Source: Stercorarius parasiticus
Lineage: Eukaryota > Chordata > Aves > Charadriiformes > Stercorariidae
Length of the DNA stretch: 64,000 nucleotides
Assembly (NCBI GenBank): GCA_013396915.1
Contig: VWZL01000267.1
Span: 664,943 to 728,942 of the forward strand
Direction of reading: 5' to 3'
Shown: piece after piece, positions 1-14,148 of the stretch
Position numbering within the stretch: the stretch's first letter is position 1
Layout: the number at the start of each line of letters is the position of its first letter
Notes under the pieces: generated by a model
Told to the model about the DNA's origin: nothing
What the model saw: the letters and a program-made list of their open reading frames with translations, nothing else
The model's database searches: none
Made by a program: the position numbers and the translations under genes

Positions 1-1671
1 CAGCATCTTCGATGAACAGCAACATGCAAGACCACTACCAAGAACTAAACTACAGAGGCAAGACACACAAATGCAGTGTCTGGAAATCGTTCAACATCCC
101 AACAAACAGCTCAGTAACAGAAAGATTGAAAGATGTGAAACGGTTTCATCACAAAGAAGCCCGGAATGTATTAAATTAGTACAGACACGCTTTCTTGTTT
201 CTGAGGAGAAGGAGGTGCGGTGTGCTTTTAACACTAGTTGTTCAAAAGTCTGCAAGAGGTTAGTTCTGTATAATTTGCCAGCAGAGTAACGGATGAGGTA
301 TCTGTTTAAGCACGTACAAGGGAATGTACTTTGGGAGGAACAATCTAACCTACTTGTACACAGACAGGTTGATTACTAATTCAGAGCCTTTTCACAAGAG
401 AGATTCAAAGCGTTCATGTGGACAGTGTGAAGTGGCTGCTTAGCACCGGCGGACTGGAACCAGCGTTGAGGATAACACAAAGTTATCGACAACATCTGAA
501 GCAGACATCCCAACAGCAGCCAGCCTACAAACTCGCTTGCTGTTACCCAAGTGAGTCCATCCAAGTTCACACAGCAAAGAAAACGCGCTGCTGCCAGACC
601 GAACGTCAAAATTCTCTCGATGGGGCAGTTCTCTATCCCTGTGTTGGAGAACACCATTTGCAACTTGTTTTCTGACCATCCCACAGGAAGGAAAGGATTA
701 TGCCTACCCAAATCCCTATTTTTCTTTGTTTCCTTCTCAGTTTTTTTGTGTGAAATTACAGCACGGAAGCAGACAACGTTATTGCACATTAGAGTTTGTG
801 GCAAAGTGGGGTTTTTTTTTCTACTGGCCTTTAATGTGAGTAACAATGTCCAGAAACAAGGTTTTAAAACAATCACTAGAATGATTTCTCTTTTTTGTCC
901 TATGGTTTATGGGGAAAGTTAAATTGTCTTCTTACTAGGAACTGAACTAGGAATTTGCTAGGCATACAGCAACTTAGTTTACATAATTTAGTTTATTTTA
1001 AAATGGCTATCTTGTGCCAAACCAGGAGCGGTTTACCATTCCATCAGGCTCACCACAGAATACAAAGACGACTTCTGGACTGGCAGGAGGACGAGGGGGA
1101 AGGAGAGGTGCGATATTGTCATTTGCCCGGAGCCACACAATCGTGTCCAGTTATAAATCTGTTGTCAGTTCTGCTGATCAATAACTATTAGCAATAAGCA
1201 CCACTAGTCACCGGCTTGACATTGATGAATGGTATAGCCGAGAATAGGAGATATCTCCTGATAATGGCATCTAGACTAAAAAAGAAAAAAAATAAATCCA
1301 TCCTCCTCTTTCTATCTCCCGTCCCTTATCCCAGCAGCTGTTGCTCTAAATGAGTTCCACTCCCTGTTTCCTGTCTCGAGTTATGTCTAGTACTGGCTCT
1401 GCCTTGGTGCTGTATGGCAGACATGCATCTCCCTGTGCAACCCACCAGCTCATCCATCCGTCCACAACATTTTCTAAAACATCAGCAACCGCTTTAACTA
1501 TGTAAGTACTTCTGTTTGCCTACACAGAATTTCAGAGCTAGAAACAAGAAGAAAAACCTTCACCATACAGAAAGTTAGCTTTCCGTGCAGAAGCAGCCAA
1601 GCGCCCTTCACGCTGGGAGTTGAACAATGTATTTCTGTTACTTCCTGGGAGAAGAGTCTGCCAGAGATTTC

Positions 1672-1687
1672 TACACACACACACACA
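1672..1687. repeat. (CA)8 microsatellite
   Basis: Eight CA units in a row, followed by an AT-rich stretch. Too short to be certainly polymorphic. No associated element was seen. Confidence 0.85.
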
Positions 1688-2273
1688 ATTTGTCTATACA
1701 TTGATTTTATCTGTGTAAATTTGAACAGCTTTTTAACATTATGTTTCCCAGTCCACAGGAGCAACATTGCTCACTGCTGGTAGCATTAACGTATGCTGGT
1801 ATGACATTAACTTATGCCAGCAAATATACAATAACGACAGTATCTACCTACCACGTCATAAAGTGAAGACTTTTGTTGAATTTCTCCTCGCTTTCAAAGC
1901 TAGTATGCGCTTATTCCTAGCTCTCATCCCTGGGGATTTTGCAAAGTTGCTTCACAGAGAGTTGAGTCGCCCTGACAGTGGAAAAGAGTAATTCTGCACA
2001 ATTTCACCTAGAACAAAACTTAAATTCTCTTTCATTTATTCAAATGGTTGCAAGCCACCAATTAAATGATACAGTATTTTCATGGGATTAGCAGAATTTG
2101 ATGATAATCTCTGGCTTTGTTTGAATACCGACATTTTTCTATTCAAACGTAATTTTGTGCAAACAAATGCCTTCCATAGCTTAAGGATTCTGGTCAGGTC
2201 TCCATAAAACGGAAAGCCCTATCCCTAGCTATGAAAAAGTATTAATATAGAATACACTATTTTGCTCTCACTA

Positions 2274-2371
2274 AGGTTTTGGGGGTTTTGTGGCTTTTTT
2301 TTGGGGGGGTGGGAGTGTGTCTTTTGTTGTTGTTGCTTGGTTTTGGGGGTTTGTTTGGTTTTGGGTTTTTT
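2274..2371 (+). repeat. G/T-only low-complexity tract
   Basis: Almost 100 bases in which the plus strand is nearly all G and T: runs of five and seven G, several T runs, and GTTGTT and TTTGG units. The long T/G loops between G runs exceed the usual G-quadruplex limit, so a stable quadruplex is possible but not canonical. Short open frames translated from both strands here (Phe/Gly/Cys-rich or Lys/Gln-rich) are products of the composition and are not genes. Similar tracts occur near 13.4 kb and 31.8 kb, and a mirror version near 9.5 kb. Confidence 0.85.
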
Positions 2372-5300
2372 CTTATTTGATCTGAGTAGCATTCTTTTTA
2401 AAGAGCTTAGAATCATTTTTAGGCTATTTTTTATGAAGTTAGTTAAAAAGTGACAAAAGACTTTGATGGATAAACATTTTCTTCAACTGGATTGGGAAAG
2501 TCTCTGCTCCAGGATCACGCCTTACAAGGCAGGCATTACTCTGGGATGCAGTAATACTACAGTCTGCATCCTTTCACTGTTCACTTCCTAAGCGTGTGAG
2601 TTGTGTAGGTACAGATCCACCTCATGCCGCCTCGTCTGACTGGGCGATGCTCCCCTTCAGTTTATCTCCCGTTTGGTGGACACGCAGGAGACTCAGTGAC
2701 AGCCTCTGAGATTTCTTCTGATTGTCGTCGTGCTCAAGCGTTCCTCTAAAGAAGAATTATTGCAGCTCAAACGGGCCTTATCAGTAAGGGTTAAATGCAT
2801 TATATAGTGCAAGTCATGTCACAATACTCTACGTTTTATGGCTGACACCAGCATAAGCCATGCTTAGAGAAAGGGCACAATCTATTAAAACAGCCCATCA
2901 GATGCACCATCATGCCCTAGGCAAACTTACCCGATTTTACCAGAGCAGTACATATCTTAGTGTCCTCAGGAAACAGGCCAAGCAACCCTAAAATCCTTCA
3001 GCTATGTACCATTCGTACACAGGGCATTTTTTGGCCAACCTGCATTTTGTATTAAATCCCTTGGCTTTGTGTTCCCGTGCTCTCAGCACTGGCCTGTGCG
3101 GCATCTCCACCGCACCCTGGGCAGGCACGTGCTCTCCACACAGAATTCTCCTGAGGTCCAAGCCCTGACTGTCCAGTTAGGATCTGCACTGCGGATTGAC
3201 AAAAAAAGTTCTCAATCTGCGGCAGAACTTGCTCCTTTCTTCTGCAGTTTGCTGCCTTGAGGACAACAGCAGCGTTACTGGCAGCGCTGTCAAGAGGAAA
3301 GAAAGCATCCCAGTAGCAAAGATCTTCCGTTGAAAACTCCGCAAAAACCACACAAATACTAGAAAGGTGTGTTTTCTCAGCTTTTACCCTAATTACAAAT
3401 AAGAACACAACACTTATCTAGTAATAATATAACCTAGTCACTTTCTTATTGCTTTTTCTCTCATGGTAAATACATTTGCCAGTCAAACGGCAAGCTCAGA
3501 GTTAGACAACAACAGTTTGTCAACAGCATATGGTATGGTCTTGCAGCAGAAGCCAAACTGAATTCCATTTTTATTGTTCGTTTCTCCTTCTGGAAAGAAC
3601 AGCAATTAATCAGTAGGCCTGATTCCTTTTGGTACTGCATAGACATATAAACACGGCAGAATTTAACATAAGTTATTTCCTGTATTGCTTTCACCAGAAT
3701 AAAGAGGTGTTTTCTTTGCTTAACACTGTCACACTCAGAACACCATTTTTAATCACTTTTTAAACATCACTTTTTTGTTTTACCTAGTCTAGAACAAAAT
3801 TGTTTGGGAATGTTGTCCTTTTGACGGGAGCTTGCCTTTCCCCCACCCTTCCTTGTGTGAAGGGTACTTCCCATTTCAGTAAACAAAGTCAACAATTAGA
3901 TTATGGACAAACTGTAAGACTTAATTTCTCCTACTTCTCCCTCCGTATTTTAGTTTAAAACTAGAACAATTATTTTTCAGTTTTACTTGTCTTTTTCAGA
4001 AAATGCTTACAGAGGAATGGGAGGAGGAATTGTAAATACCACAGGAAAATATTTTCCACATAATAAGATAAGGGAAACCTGATAGTGCAGAAGTTGGAGG
4101 TGCTACATCCATCATCGCTGTAGTAGGGGCAGGGATCAAACGGCCGCAACACAACGTCCTGAGGTGACAGAGCAGAACTTCAGCGATATTTGAGTCACAG
4201 CAAAAACAAAAACTTGCTATCAGGCTTCTATTTTTATGACCATTAATCAGCAGCAGGTTCTCCCCCCTCCCCGTCTCGAGCACGCCTTATCTCGTATCCA
4301 CTTGCATTACTGCTTTCTCTTTTAACTGATTTATTGAATCTAAGGACAGTTTACAGCAACCAGGCAAATGCCTAGCTAATGGCACACTCATTAGTGGCTT
4401 CTGTCATGCATGTTCCATTTAATAATCTTTTACGAATCAGCCAGCTGCGGAACACGTTCGGACTGCAGATCCAACGCAGCTGAGGCAACAAGCTGGATGA
4501 ACTGATGAGTAAATCCTTGGGAGAAAAAACAAGCTTAACATTCCCAGAGTGTGACAGAACCTCCAAATCGGAAGTGGTTTAAAGTTGTCACCACCTGATA
4601 TTGTGTGTGAAACAAGAAAACCTGCCGGATTACCCAGGCACCGGTGTTCCCACTCCTTCCAGCGCACACAACAGCATCACGTCACCCAACATGAGGTGAC
4701 GTACTTTGTGGGGTCTTTAATCAGCAACCGAAATGGACAAAACTGGGGCGGTGGCGAGTATCTCAAAACAATTCCTTCCCAGGAGGGATCAGGCAGGTTT
4801 TCACCCTTCGTGTTGCACTAAACCATCTCTCATCAGCTCCAATCCACGCAGTTGGATGAGCACCAAGAGCTACCTCTCTGCGACCCTCCTCCCTCCATCC
4901 CGCACCAATCTACCTCTAGGAGTTTTAGTTCAGGTCAACAGCAAAGAACTACGATGCCACGCTACCAGCGGGCAGTATGGCTAGCTTTTATTTCCAAAGA
5001 TTTAGATTTTACTCTTTCTGAGCTCCTGAAAGGAGCCCAAGCCCTACCATTCACTTGTTTGTATTTCTTCATTTTGCTCTTCTCACTACATTTTCATTTA
5101 TCTTAGTTGTTTACAGTTCAGACCCTGCCTATCGTTTCGCTTCTTTCTAACTTTCAAGATCAAGCGGAAAGAAGTCAGTCTGTGTGCTGTCTCCCAAGGA
5201 CCGATACTGACGCTAAAGGATGATCTCCTCTCAGCTGCCCGCCTCTCTCCCCACCACACCAGCTAACCGCCGAGATGAGATCCCTCAGGGCACCCACCTC

Positions 5301-8300
5301 GTCGAGCAAAACAAATGGAAATCGCCCTGTCCTTCTCAAGCACGGCATATTTTGCTACCAAATATTTAGGGAAAAAAGGCAATTGATTCAAGGGCATGGC
5401 AGTATAAAGGGCTTTTTTGGTAGAAATGTACGTATTCAAAAATAAAATACTAACAGCATTTCAGGTAGAGTCCTCAGATACTCCTTTGCCAGTGCTTGTC
5501 TTAAACTTTAAGAAGAGAGAAAAAGAATATAGGATGAATAAAACAAGAAAACAGTTGAGATAAGATAAAAATTATCCTGAACCTGAACTGAAACACTGTA
5601 CATTTCCCTTTTATTTTTTTTACAGTGACATATTTTCTTCTTTCATCTTCTCTCTTTTCAGCCAGGACTGAAATCAGAAGTCCTGGAGCACTGTGAGGGT
5701 GACTGTGGTGCTCAGAAAGGGAATGTCTGCTCCATGGACCATCTCTAGCGTGGGTTGGCAGTTCTGCTGCCACGGGTAGATTTAGGAATATTCCCTTTTC
5801 ATTTGAGCGCTTTTGGTATCATGTAAGCTCTCTCTCAACCTCCCTTCAAAGTCTAAAACGCAGTTTACTGACCCTTCATTTCTTCACATTCAAAGAGAAA
5901 TTGTAAAAGGAATCACACTAATACACATAAAGAGCTGACGCCTTGCTACAGCACAGGTAAATGTAGTCATTGTAAAGATGCGCTTTAGGTACACACACCT
6001 TACCTGAAGTGAAAGGAAACTAATACAGACTACCTACTTACTTATAAAGAGAAAAACTCGGCCCAAGTCAGCGTTCCCCTTTCCCTGTGGGTTCCTTTTG
6101 AGTTTTGAAATGAACTACTCTATTAGCAAGGAAAAAAAAAAATCTATATTGAAAATATTTCCTGAACAGGTAAAATACTGCTAATAATAGAGGAATAAAG
6201 GTACCACATAGCTAAGCTTTTCCACTGATCTTCCAGCCATCATTGCAACACTAGTTCTCAGGAGAATAAAAGGGATGGTACAAAGATTTTTCCTTTTGAG
6301 GAAGAAGAAAAGTCCATCAACCAAAAGATCTACCATTAGACGAATAACTAAAAAAAACCCAACAAATTAATAGAGTGATTCAGAAAGCAACATACAAATC
6401 AGGTCCAATGTCTTTTACAGCATTGATTAGCAGAGAGGAAACTGGACAAAAGCCAGCCTTAATAAAACGATGTCGTGAAACTCACGTATTTCCACATCTG
6501 GCACAAGCGAAGGTCTGTGCTGTTGCGCTTTTCCACGTCAATACCTCTAAAAGCTCTTTCGTCTTTCTCGCCCCATTTGGGACCCCCTCCCTATCCCGCG
6601 AGCCGTGGCAGCACACCAACGTGGTCTCTGAAAAGTGAGCACCTCGTCTGGCACTTGCTCACAAGCAGACAGGAATCTTAAACACGAGCCAAAAACCCAC
6701 AGAGCTCCTCCATCATTCCATTCCAACAGTCCGGCAATAAAGACTTTAGCTTGACTGACCGCTTAAACCAGGCTGCCTAATATTAACAGTAGCTGTTGGT
6801 TTCAGGAATTTTTAAATATTAGAAGCAGCTAGTTTCATTTTATTAATTATATAACATCATGTAGAAATTATGATAGTTCTATACTAATTATAGTATGCCG
6901 AAACAGGAAAATATTTAGTCATGCATAAAAATTTAAAATTAATGAAAAGCATTAAAATACATATGAAAGTAATTTTTGCAATATTCTTTCTTCTGGCTTA
7001 AGGATTCCTCTGAAGAGTGGACTCTTATGCTTGGTAGTTAACGTATATTAAAAGTGCGTTCAAAATAAATCATAGAAAATCAGTTGTTTTTTGAAAAGCT
7101 ACAGCGTAAATCACAAGAAAAGCAGAAGAATAAAATTCATGTTTGCCATTCAAAAAGTAAATTAAATGCAGAGCACACGTTAAGTTCATGACACTGAGCT
7201 GTCCTGAGTCTTCGGAAACTTTCAGCAAGATCAAACTGTGGAATTATTTTTAAATGGTCTCCTGGACATAAGCTGACAAGAATAAATTTATAATGGATGA
7301 AAAAACCAAAATCTTTGAAAAGACAGGGGGAGAAAAAAAAAAAGACAGAAAGTAGGTAGGCCAAATAATGTCACAGGACATTTCTTCTATGCAACTTCTT
7401 ACCACGCAAGTCAAAGCAACGTCTGGTTCAACGTTGCAAGACGAGGCCTCAGCTCGAGAATGACAGAAGTAGGAGCAAGAGGTGTTCTTCTGGGCTCTGG
7501 TGGCACAGCCGCCCGTGTCAGCGTCTCTCATCTCTCAGATAACAACTCTGGAGACGGCAGAACTTGTAGGCTCATACAAAAAAGCCCATGTTCTGCTATA
7601 TCACTGTAGTCAAATACAACCAGGAAGCCATGTCACGACACCAGTCGGAAGCTTTCTATCATAAGGCAAACAATCCATGCTGTGAACTCAAATCCAGCCT
7701 TTCCTCAGCCGTTCCCAAGTTTCTAAGAGCACAGCAGCGAGGCATCCATCAGCGAACTACCTATGCAAGCAACCGCACGCAGTCATGGTCCATAACCTCA
7801 ATCAGTTATGGATTACATATGGAGATGTAACTGGAGAGAAAAAATGTCAAAATAAGATTATTGGGACAGAGGGTATAGCTCCGATCCTTGGTCTTGTACA
7901 AAACGTAATGACAGGAAAAATCCCATATTTCAGAACTGGAGCTGTTAAACGTTCAGACAAGTCTTGCTGCCAACAGTCATGACAACAATGACAAGAAGTG
8001 CAAAGATGACAGTGAATCAGTACAAAAGTATATGCACGTTTGTCTTTTTGTTGTATTTTTGGCCTCTTCCCTCCCTTGTCTTTTTCAAAGTACTAAATAT
8101 CAAATCTATAACCCTCCTTCAATCCAACCTGGAAAAGTGAATTAATTTGTTAGCAGCAAGCTTCTCAGTAATCATGGTGCTGGCATGAAATCATGCTTTC
8201 TAAATCCATTTTTAAAACCATGTCACACTTTCCCACCTTCCTCTAATCTTATATGCAATGTTCCGGCGCACTGGTGCATTAGCATTTATTTCTCTATCTC

Positions 8301-9438
8301 TCTCATCTACATTCTCAGTGTCTCAGGAAGGTAATATGCATTTTCCCTGGACAGTCAGGCAGGGAAAAACACTGGAAAAAGCAACCTTTCTCTGTGCATT
8401 TTCCTTACTGTAACACTCATATGATATGAGCATCTTGACAGAAGGTCAGATGTACTTGTTATTTAATGTACGTGTTAGAAGTCAGATGATTAGTAACATG
8501 AGAAAGAAGGGATGTTATTTATCATGCAAATGGATGCATCAGTAGTATCTCAATTACCATACAAAGATGAGGAAAAATGCTGTGACACTAATCTCATTTA
8601 AAAAAACATCCTTATTCCATATTCTTTTTCATATGAGATTGTGTTCATCAGTAATTCGTCAAGTCAATTTACAGACAGACCATATTTAAAAGATCAATTT
8701 TTAATAGATTTCATTGAAACAAAAACAAACTTTCTTGGTATTTCTAAGTATGTCTGCAGTCTGAATATTTCACCATTTCCACCTTCCAGACACGATTCTA
8801 CTATAACTGTATTCAAATATAAGAAGATTAGGACATCCTTCTCAAATTGTATAAAATGTACTAATTACAAACGAGCCTACCCGCTGGTACCAGGGCCCAT
8901 GAAGTCAGGGCGAATGGAGACTGCTGACTTTCAGCAGTGAGGAGGAGTCATAGGAAGGCAGCCTGGCTTCCCATTGTTAGCTAAGAATAGGAATCTGCAC
9001 ATTAAATTAATGATAAATAAACCCTGACCTTAGCACTATGTAACTCACAGGCTTTACAGGCTAAAATATGTTTTCCAGTAGCACCTTAGTTAAAGCAGAT
9101 ACAAGAATGAAGCCAGTCCAGACTCAGCACTCCACAGGCAGGTCAAGCTCCGTTGTGCTTCAGCAGCACAGCAAACGTAAAGATTAATTCCAAATTTAAG
9201 CATAGTCTATCTCTAACCCAAGCATCCTGCCCAAAATAGGTAACCTCCGCATACTGGAGTCCACAACTTGGTTCCCTACACCTCTTACTTTTCTATAGAT
9301 AAAAAAATGGAAGTCTCACAAGGGTTCAGTACTACACTTGAAACGCAAACACACACACACAGGGTTTCTAAACATAACATTAAAAGTTTAAGACCCTATT
9401 CACTTGAAACATTTCGTGCCTAAGGCCAAATATAACTT

Positions 9439-9499
9439 CATAAAAAAAAAACAGACAAAAAAACCCCAACACACCACCCTGCCCCCCAAAAACAAAACG
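9439..9499 (-). repeat. C/A-rich low-complexity tract (G/T-rich on the minus strand)
   Basis: The plus strand is nearly all A and C, with an A run of nine or more, four- and six-base C runs, and CAAAA units. It has the same composition as the plus-strand G/T tracts near 2.3, 13.4 and 31.8 kb but sits in the opposite orientation. No flanking duplication or CR1 sequence was recognised. Confidence 0.75.
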
Positions 9500-11696
9500 C
9501 ATTTGTCTATGCGGAACTGCTTGCAACAGCATCTACACACGTGGCTGAAATTTAAGCAGAAATTACGAAAAGCTTGGTTAATTACTCCTCTTTTCTCCTG
9601 TTCTACTTCGTTCCCCTGGTGCCATCGTTTCTGTGAAGCTGTACATCTCTGTACACGTACCAGCTTTTCTGAACAGCTTTTTCTAGTCACGCATCAAATA
9701 CCGCGCTCCCCGTTTCTCTGCTGGCAGTCCCCGATGCACCTTTGCCTTATTGCACCTTCTCTTTCCCCTTTACTGTAACCTAAACCTTGGGCTCAACAGA
9801 TACCAATGTCTTCAAACCAATGCTTTTTTTTTTTTTCCCTTACTCTCTCATTTCTTCTTTGATTTTTCATGAAATGTTAAGGAAGTATTTTGATGGAGTT
9901 CAAGAGCTCGGGCTAATGAGCAGTTATGAATTGTTCATAAGTGCTCCTCCTGAAGACAAACCATAAAAGAAGGTTTTCATCAGATTTTCAGTTTTGCAAG
10001 TGCCTGAGGATAGCAAAGGACAGTGAAGACAGCTATAAAGGGAATTAAATGCATTCACTAGTATTTTAACATTTCTGTCGGCTATTCCATTTCATCCAAG
10101 GCGGAAAGATCGTCCCAAACTGTTGCATTTTAAACTCTCCCACGCATCGTGTGAGCAAGATGCACCAGGGAAGCACAAATCCCGCTCTGTGTGTCCTAAC
10201 ACACCCTTGTAGGTGTACTTACCATGGCTTTTATAGCCTGTTTGGAAAGCATCTAGTCTTGACGAGCTGGTAACGGCCTTTAGAAAAAGGTTGCAGAATG
10301 AAGCCAGGATTCAGCTTCCTATCCAGCTCGCTCACAGTACGAAGCAGTGATCCCTTGAAGTTTCTTACGCACAGAGTTGGCTCCTACACTAAATTCACTT
10401 TTAAAAGTAAAAATCAATTTAAAAAATAAAATCCTTTTAAAAAGCTCAGATTTTATACTCCTGGAGTGTTTTGCTTTTTCTGTACTCAAGATTTCTGACA
10501 ACTTTCAAAACCTAATAATTTCATCTGTATTAAAACGTTAATAAAGGCCCGTTACCTCAGCACACAACGTCAGCTGAGGTACATAGCACAGAATCCAACG
10601 GGAGCAAGGTACTCGTAAGAAAAAAAGAAAATTCATGAAAATGCTAAAGTAAAATGTGTCCCTTAGATACTGTTTATAATTTCGCTGTGTCAGTTTAGGG
10701 TCCAAGCAGGTGCAATTCCTGCCTTCTGTTGCCAGCAGAATGAATCAAGCTCTCAGATCTCAGATTAATACAGGTAAATCTCGTCAGGGAAGAATTCCTC
10801 TTAACTGAGTAGAATTTAGCCTTGAATAAAGGGGTCATACTGTCGTCTTAATTAGCCACTTCTTGAGAGCAGTAAGTATAGATAACATTCAATAAGCCTG
10901 ATGTCTCCAAAAAGTGATTAAAACTGCAATTATGCCACAGAACAAAAACATTTTATTAAATACAAATCAGTTGAATTTTATCAATAATGAGGCTTCCACC
11001 TTCGTTAAGCTCTTAATACTATCACAAACCCAGGTGTAAGTACTTTCTCATTCATTTTGCCTTCATTAACACTATTACATTTTTCATTGTATGAAACAGC
11101 AAGGGAAAGGAGAAGGAAAAAAAAAATAAATCAGTCACCATCTTTTCATTCAACTGAAGTGATGAGGAAGGACAGACTACTTATCTTAATTAGCGCTCAT
11201 CTGAATCAAATTCCTGGCTCCTGAAAGCAATACCAAGGTTCTCCAACTTGAAAAAAATTTCCTTGTTTTGTTAAGTGATATAGGCAAGCGATAGGAGACA
11301 ATTATATCTTTGATTATCCATCTGATCCCTGATACACAGTTCTCAGACCCAGCTAAGACTAAGAGAAAAATAAAAAGCCAAAGAAAATCCAAACAAACAA
11401 GGGACAAAGAAAATGGCACGCTGGTATTGCAAAAGTTTTGGAACAAACCCCAAAGGGAGAGATGAAGGCAGATGGATAACGCAAACCAGGACAAAGACAT
11501 GTTGCCATTCTGAAAGCAAGTGAAGTATCTGCATTTACCAACGAGCACGGAGGACCCTGACTCAGTGGAAACTCTGGAAGGTCTCTAGCCCAAAGCAACC
11601 CTTGCTCTGCAGCGCGGGAGCAGTCACAGAGGCGGACCTGCACGTATGGGAACCGGGAGCGGGGAAACAGACTTGGGCCACAGACTCGATCAGTCC

Positions 11697-11712
11697 TGCC
11701 GCCCCCTCCTGG
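11697..11712 (-). promoter_or_regulatory. CTCF-binding-site-like motif
   Basis: On the minus strand this reads CCAGGAGGGGGCGGCA, which matches the vertebrate CTCF core (CCAS-YAG-RKGGC) at nearly every position; the fifth base is G where C or T is preferred. CTCF is a zinc-finger insulator and loop-anchor protein, and the orientation of its motif decides which way a loop can form. Occupancy cannot be read from sequence, so this is a motif match only. There is no gene or repeat in the immediate neighbourhood. Confidence 0.4.
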
Positions 11713-12849
11713 CTGATGACCAAGTTGATGAAGAGCAACTGTCTCTGAGAACTCTCCAGAGAAAGAATTTTCTTTCTTAGGAACACCAGGTTATCAAAAC
11801 CGACAAGGCTGCAGCGGTCATGATGTCCCTGTCTTCTTAAGATCCAAGTAATTTCCAACAATGTGTTGATAATCAAAAAATCTGATGTTTTCTCCAAGTT
11901 CATCCCTTTTTCTGGCTCTTTCTGAGAGAGGGTTGTGGGGAGAGAACCTCAACTTGCCTTACCTCTGTAGCCTTTGAATAGCTAAGAGAATTATCCTGTA
12001 GCCTTTAAGGTCTGGAAGTTGGCTATTTTGTTCAGGCTCATGCTTTTAGTGTAGTAGTTTAGAGTCTGACCCCAAAGAGAGCATTTTGGAATGCCGTTAC
12101 ATCATCATCATTATTGTGATTTCTGGCCCTCTGTTACAATGGCAACCACACAGAGAGATCAAGATGGAGTTAGGTACTGAAGCCAACGCGTGAAATGATA
12201 CACAGAAGTCCCAGGTATGGCTGAAAGGACCCCTTCGCTGTTTGCTGTCTTCTTGCTCCTTTACCACCAGCTGAAAGAACTCCTCCTCCCATTGTGCTTG
12301 CCAGTTCCCCCATCATAGTAAGACTGATAGTGAAATTAATATTGCGCGTGAAATATTTATTTATGATAATTCAGTAGTCTTAAGAAATTCTGAAGTAACT
12401 TGATAACTACTGCGAAGCAGCAGCTGAGCTTTCTGGCAAGCCCTGAAAAGGCAAAGAACCGTATTTCGTGAGTCATACTCTGTACTATACGAAAGCCGAT
12501 CAGTTTCTTTCTGCATAGTCTGAAAAACAAGGAACAGGAGATTCAAATCCACTCTGCTGCTGGGCCATCTAAACATAGTCTTTAAGTATGATCTCTTAAA
12601 ACAATAAATATTTTCCATTAATTTTTCTGTGAGATTCCACTTTCCTCTCCAGGTTCCAAAAAAGATAAAAGCAATCAATACGAAGACTAACAAGCCAAGA
12701 AAGAATGCAAAGCGATCCAAAGAAAATAGGAGAGAAGGGGTGGACGTCTCCCCTCAAATGATTTCAGAGTGAGAGGACACAGTGGAACCAAAGTGCCAAA
12801 GATTGCGAACATTTCGCAATGAGGAAATGGATGTTTTTCATTATAAAGT

Positions 12850-13180
12850 TTCTGAGGTACCGTATACCACAGCGGTTAAAATTCAAAGCAGCTCAGACTA
12901 TATTCCATCCAATGTACTTGTCAGTTGTATTTCTTGGGTATGTAATTTACTTGACAGGCACAGTTTAAATGCTTTAAAATAAACCATTGTACCAAGAGCA
13001 GATGCAGTCTAGTAACACAGCTTTAAGTTTTATTAGGCTTTTAAATGCAGCCAATTTGTTAGGGTGAAATCTTTAGAAATGACCCCTAAAACCTGTCAGT
13101 GGGAGAACCCATTTGCATTGCCTTTTTTCCCTTCATTGAGCCACTCAAACCTTTTGCATTATTCATATGCAGAGCCTCCC
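12850..13180. promoter_or_regulatory. Candidate enhancer-like cluster of POU, SOX and TALE motifs
   Basis: A perfect octamer ATTTGCAT lies at 13111-13118, and a second POU-like stretch TTTTGCATTATTCATATGCA follows at 13153-13172. Upstream are a SOX-type CCATTGT near 12983 and several TGACAGG/CTGTCA (TALE-type) sites near 12920-13100. The region is free of repeats, unlike CR1-bearing parts of the window. SOX and POU sites together are a known signature of neural and stem-cell enhancers, but motif density alone proves nothing. The call is an inference that a cross-species alignment would test. Confidence 0.25.
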
Positions 13181-13401
13181 GTAATATATTTTCTGTATTG
13201 TAGAAGACTTTCCCTGCTACCGTGACCGTGGCACCTACAGCTAACGCAACTCATGGATGAGCACTGATGAAAACCAGAGTCAGCGAAAGATTCTGCTAAA
13301 TACTTCAAAAGCCACAAGGGAGTAAACCGTCACACTGTCTTTCCATACCTGCCCATTCCACCCGCCATTTCTTCTTGTACATGAGGCAATCTTAACATTT
13401 C

Positions 13402-13448
13402 GGGGGTTGGTGAGGGGTTTTTTTTGTTTGTTTGTTTTGGGGTTTTTT
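13402..13448 (+). repeat. G/T-rich low-complexity tract
   Basis: G runs of four and five alternate with T runs and two TTTG units. Composition is like the longer tract near 2.3 kb, on the same strand. No gene content. Confidence 0.75.
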
Positions 13449-14148
13449 CAGTAAGTTACTTTAGATCTAAAAGTGTATCTTTCAAACACTGTGATGAAAG
13501 TTGCCGGCTTAGACACAAGTTGCATAAATACACTCTTAAAAAAAAAAAGTTGCCAAGTTGGCACTAGTCAAACATGAGCTTGATTCCTCTAGACGCTAAT
13601 TCAGCTACATATCCTTAAATTTTGTTCCAAATGCATTATCAACCTACTACACTTATGTTGAAAATGGCAAATCCCATCCCACAACTAAAATATTCCAACA
13701 GGATGAGTTACATGAAACAGTTGACGATTGAAATAAACATATTGTAGTACATTCATTATGGAACTGCAAATGCCAAATAGAAAGGGAAAAAAAGTCAATG
13801 GGTGAAATGGAAATTTTCCATAACAATTTAATCATCTCACAACAGAGATACACAAGCAATGAGGTTAAACTTCGTCCTAGGTAAACTTCAGAAGTTTTGA
13901 TACCAACTGGACAAAAAGAGCGCAGTATTGATTAAATCTTAGATTTCTCTAATATATACTCCATGCTTTAAAACGTAGGCCTGTTTCTTACTTTTTCTTG
14001 ACTTGTTGAGAAAGGTTTTGTAATTCCTTTCTATTCATATTTCAGTTGAGTTGATGTAGAGAATTGTCACAGCCACTTACTCCTCTTCTACTGATTAAGA
14101 GCTTCTATTGATTAGCCACTCAATTCTATTGATAGATTAAGTTGTAGC

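Noticed and set aside
440..456. REST (RE1)-like TTAGCACCGGCGGACTG
   Set aside because: The two half-sites have one base too many between them, and the flanks do not match.
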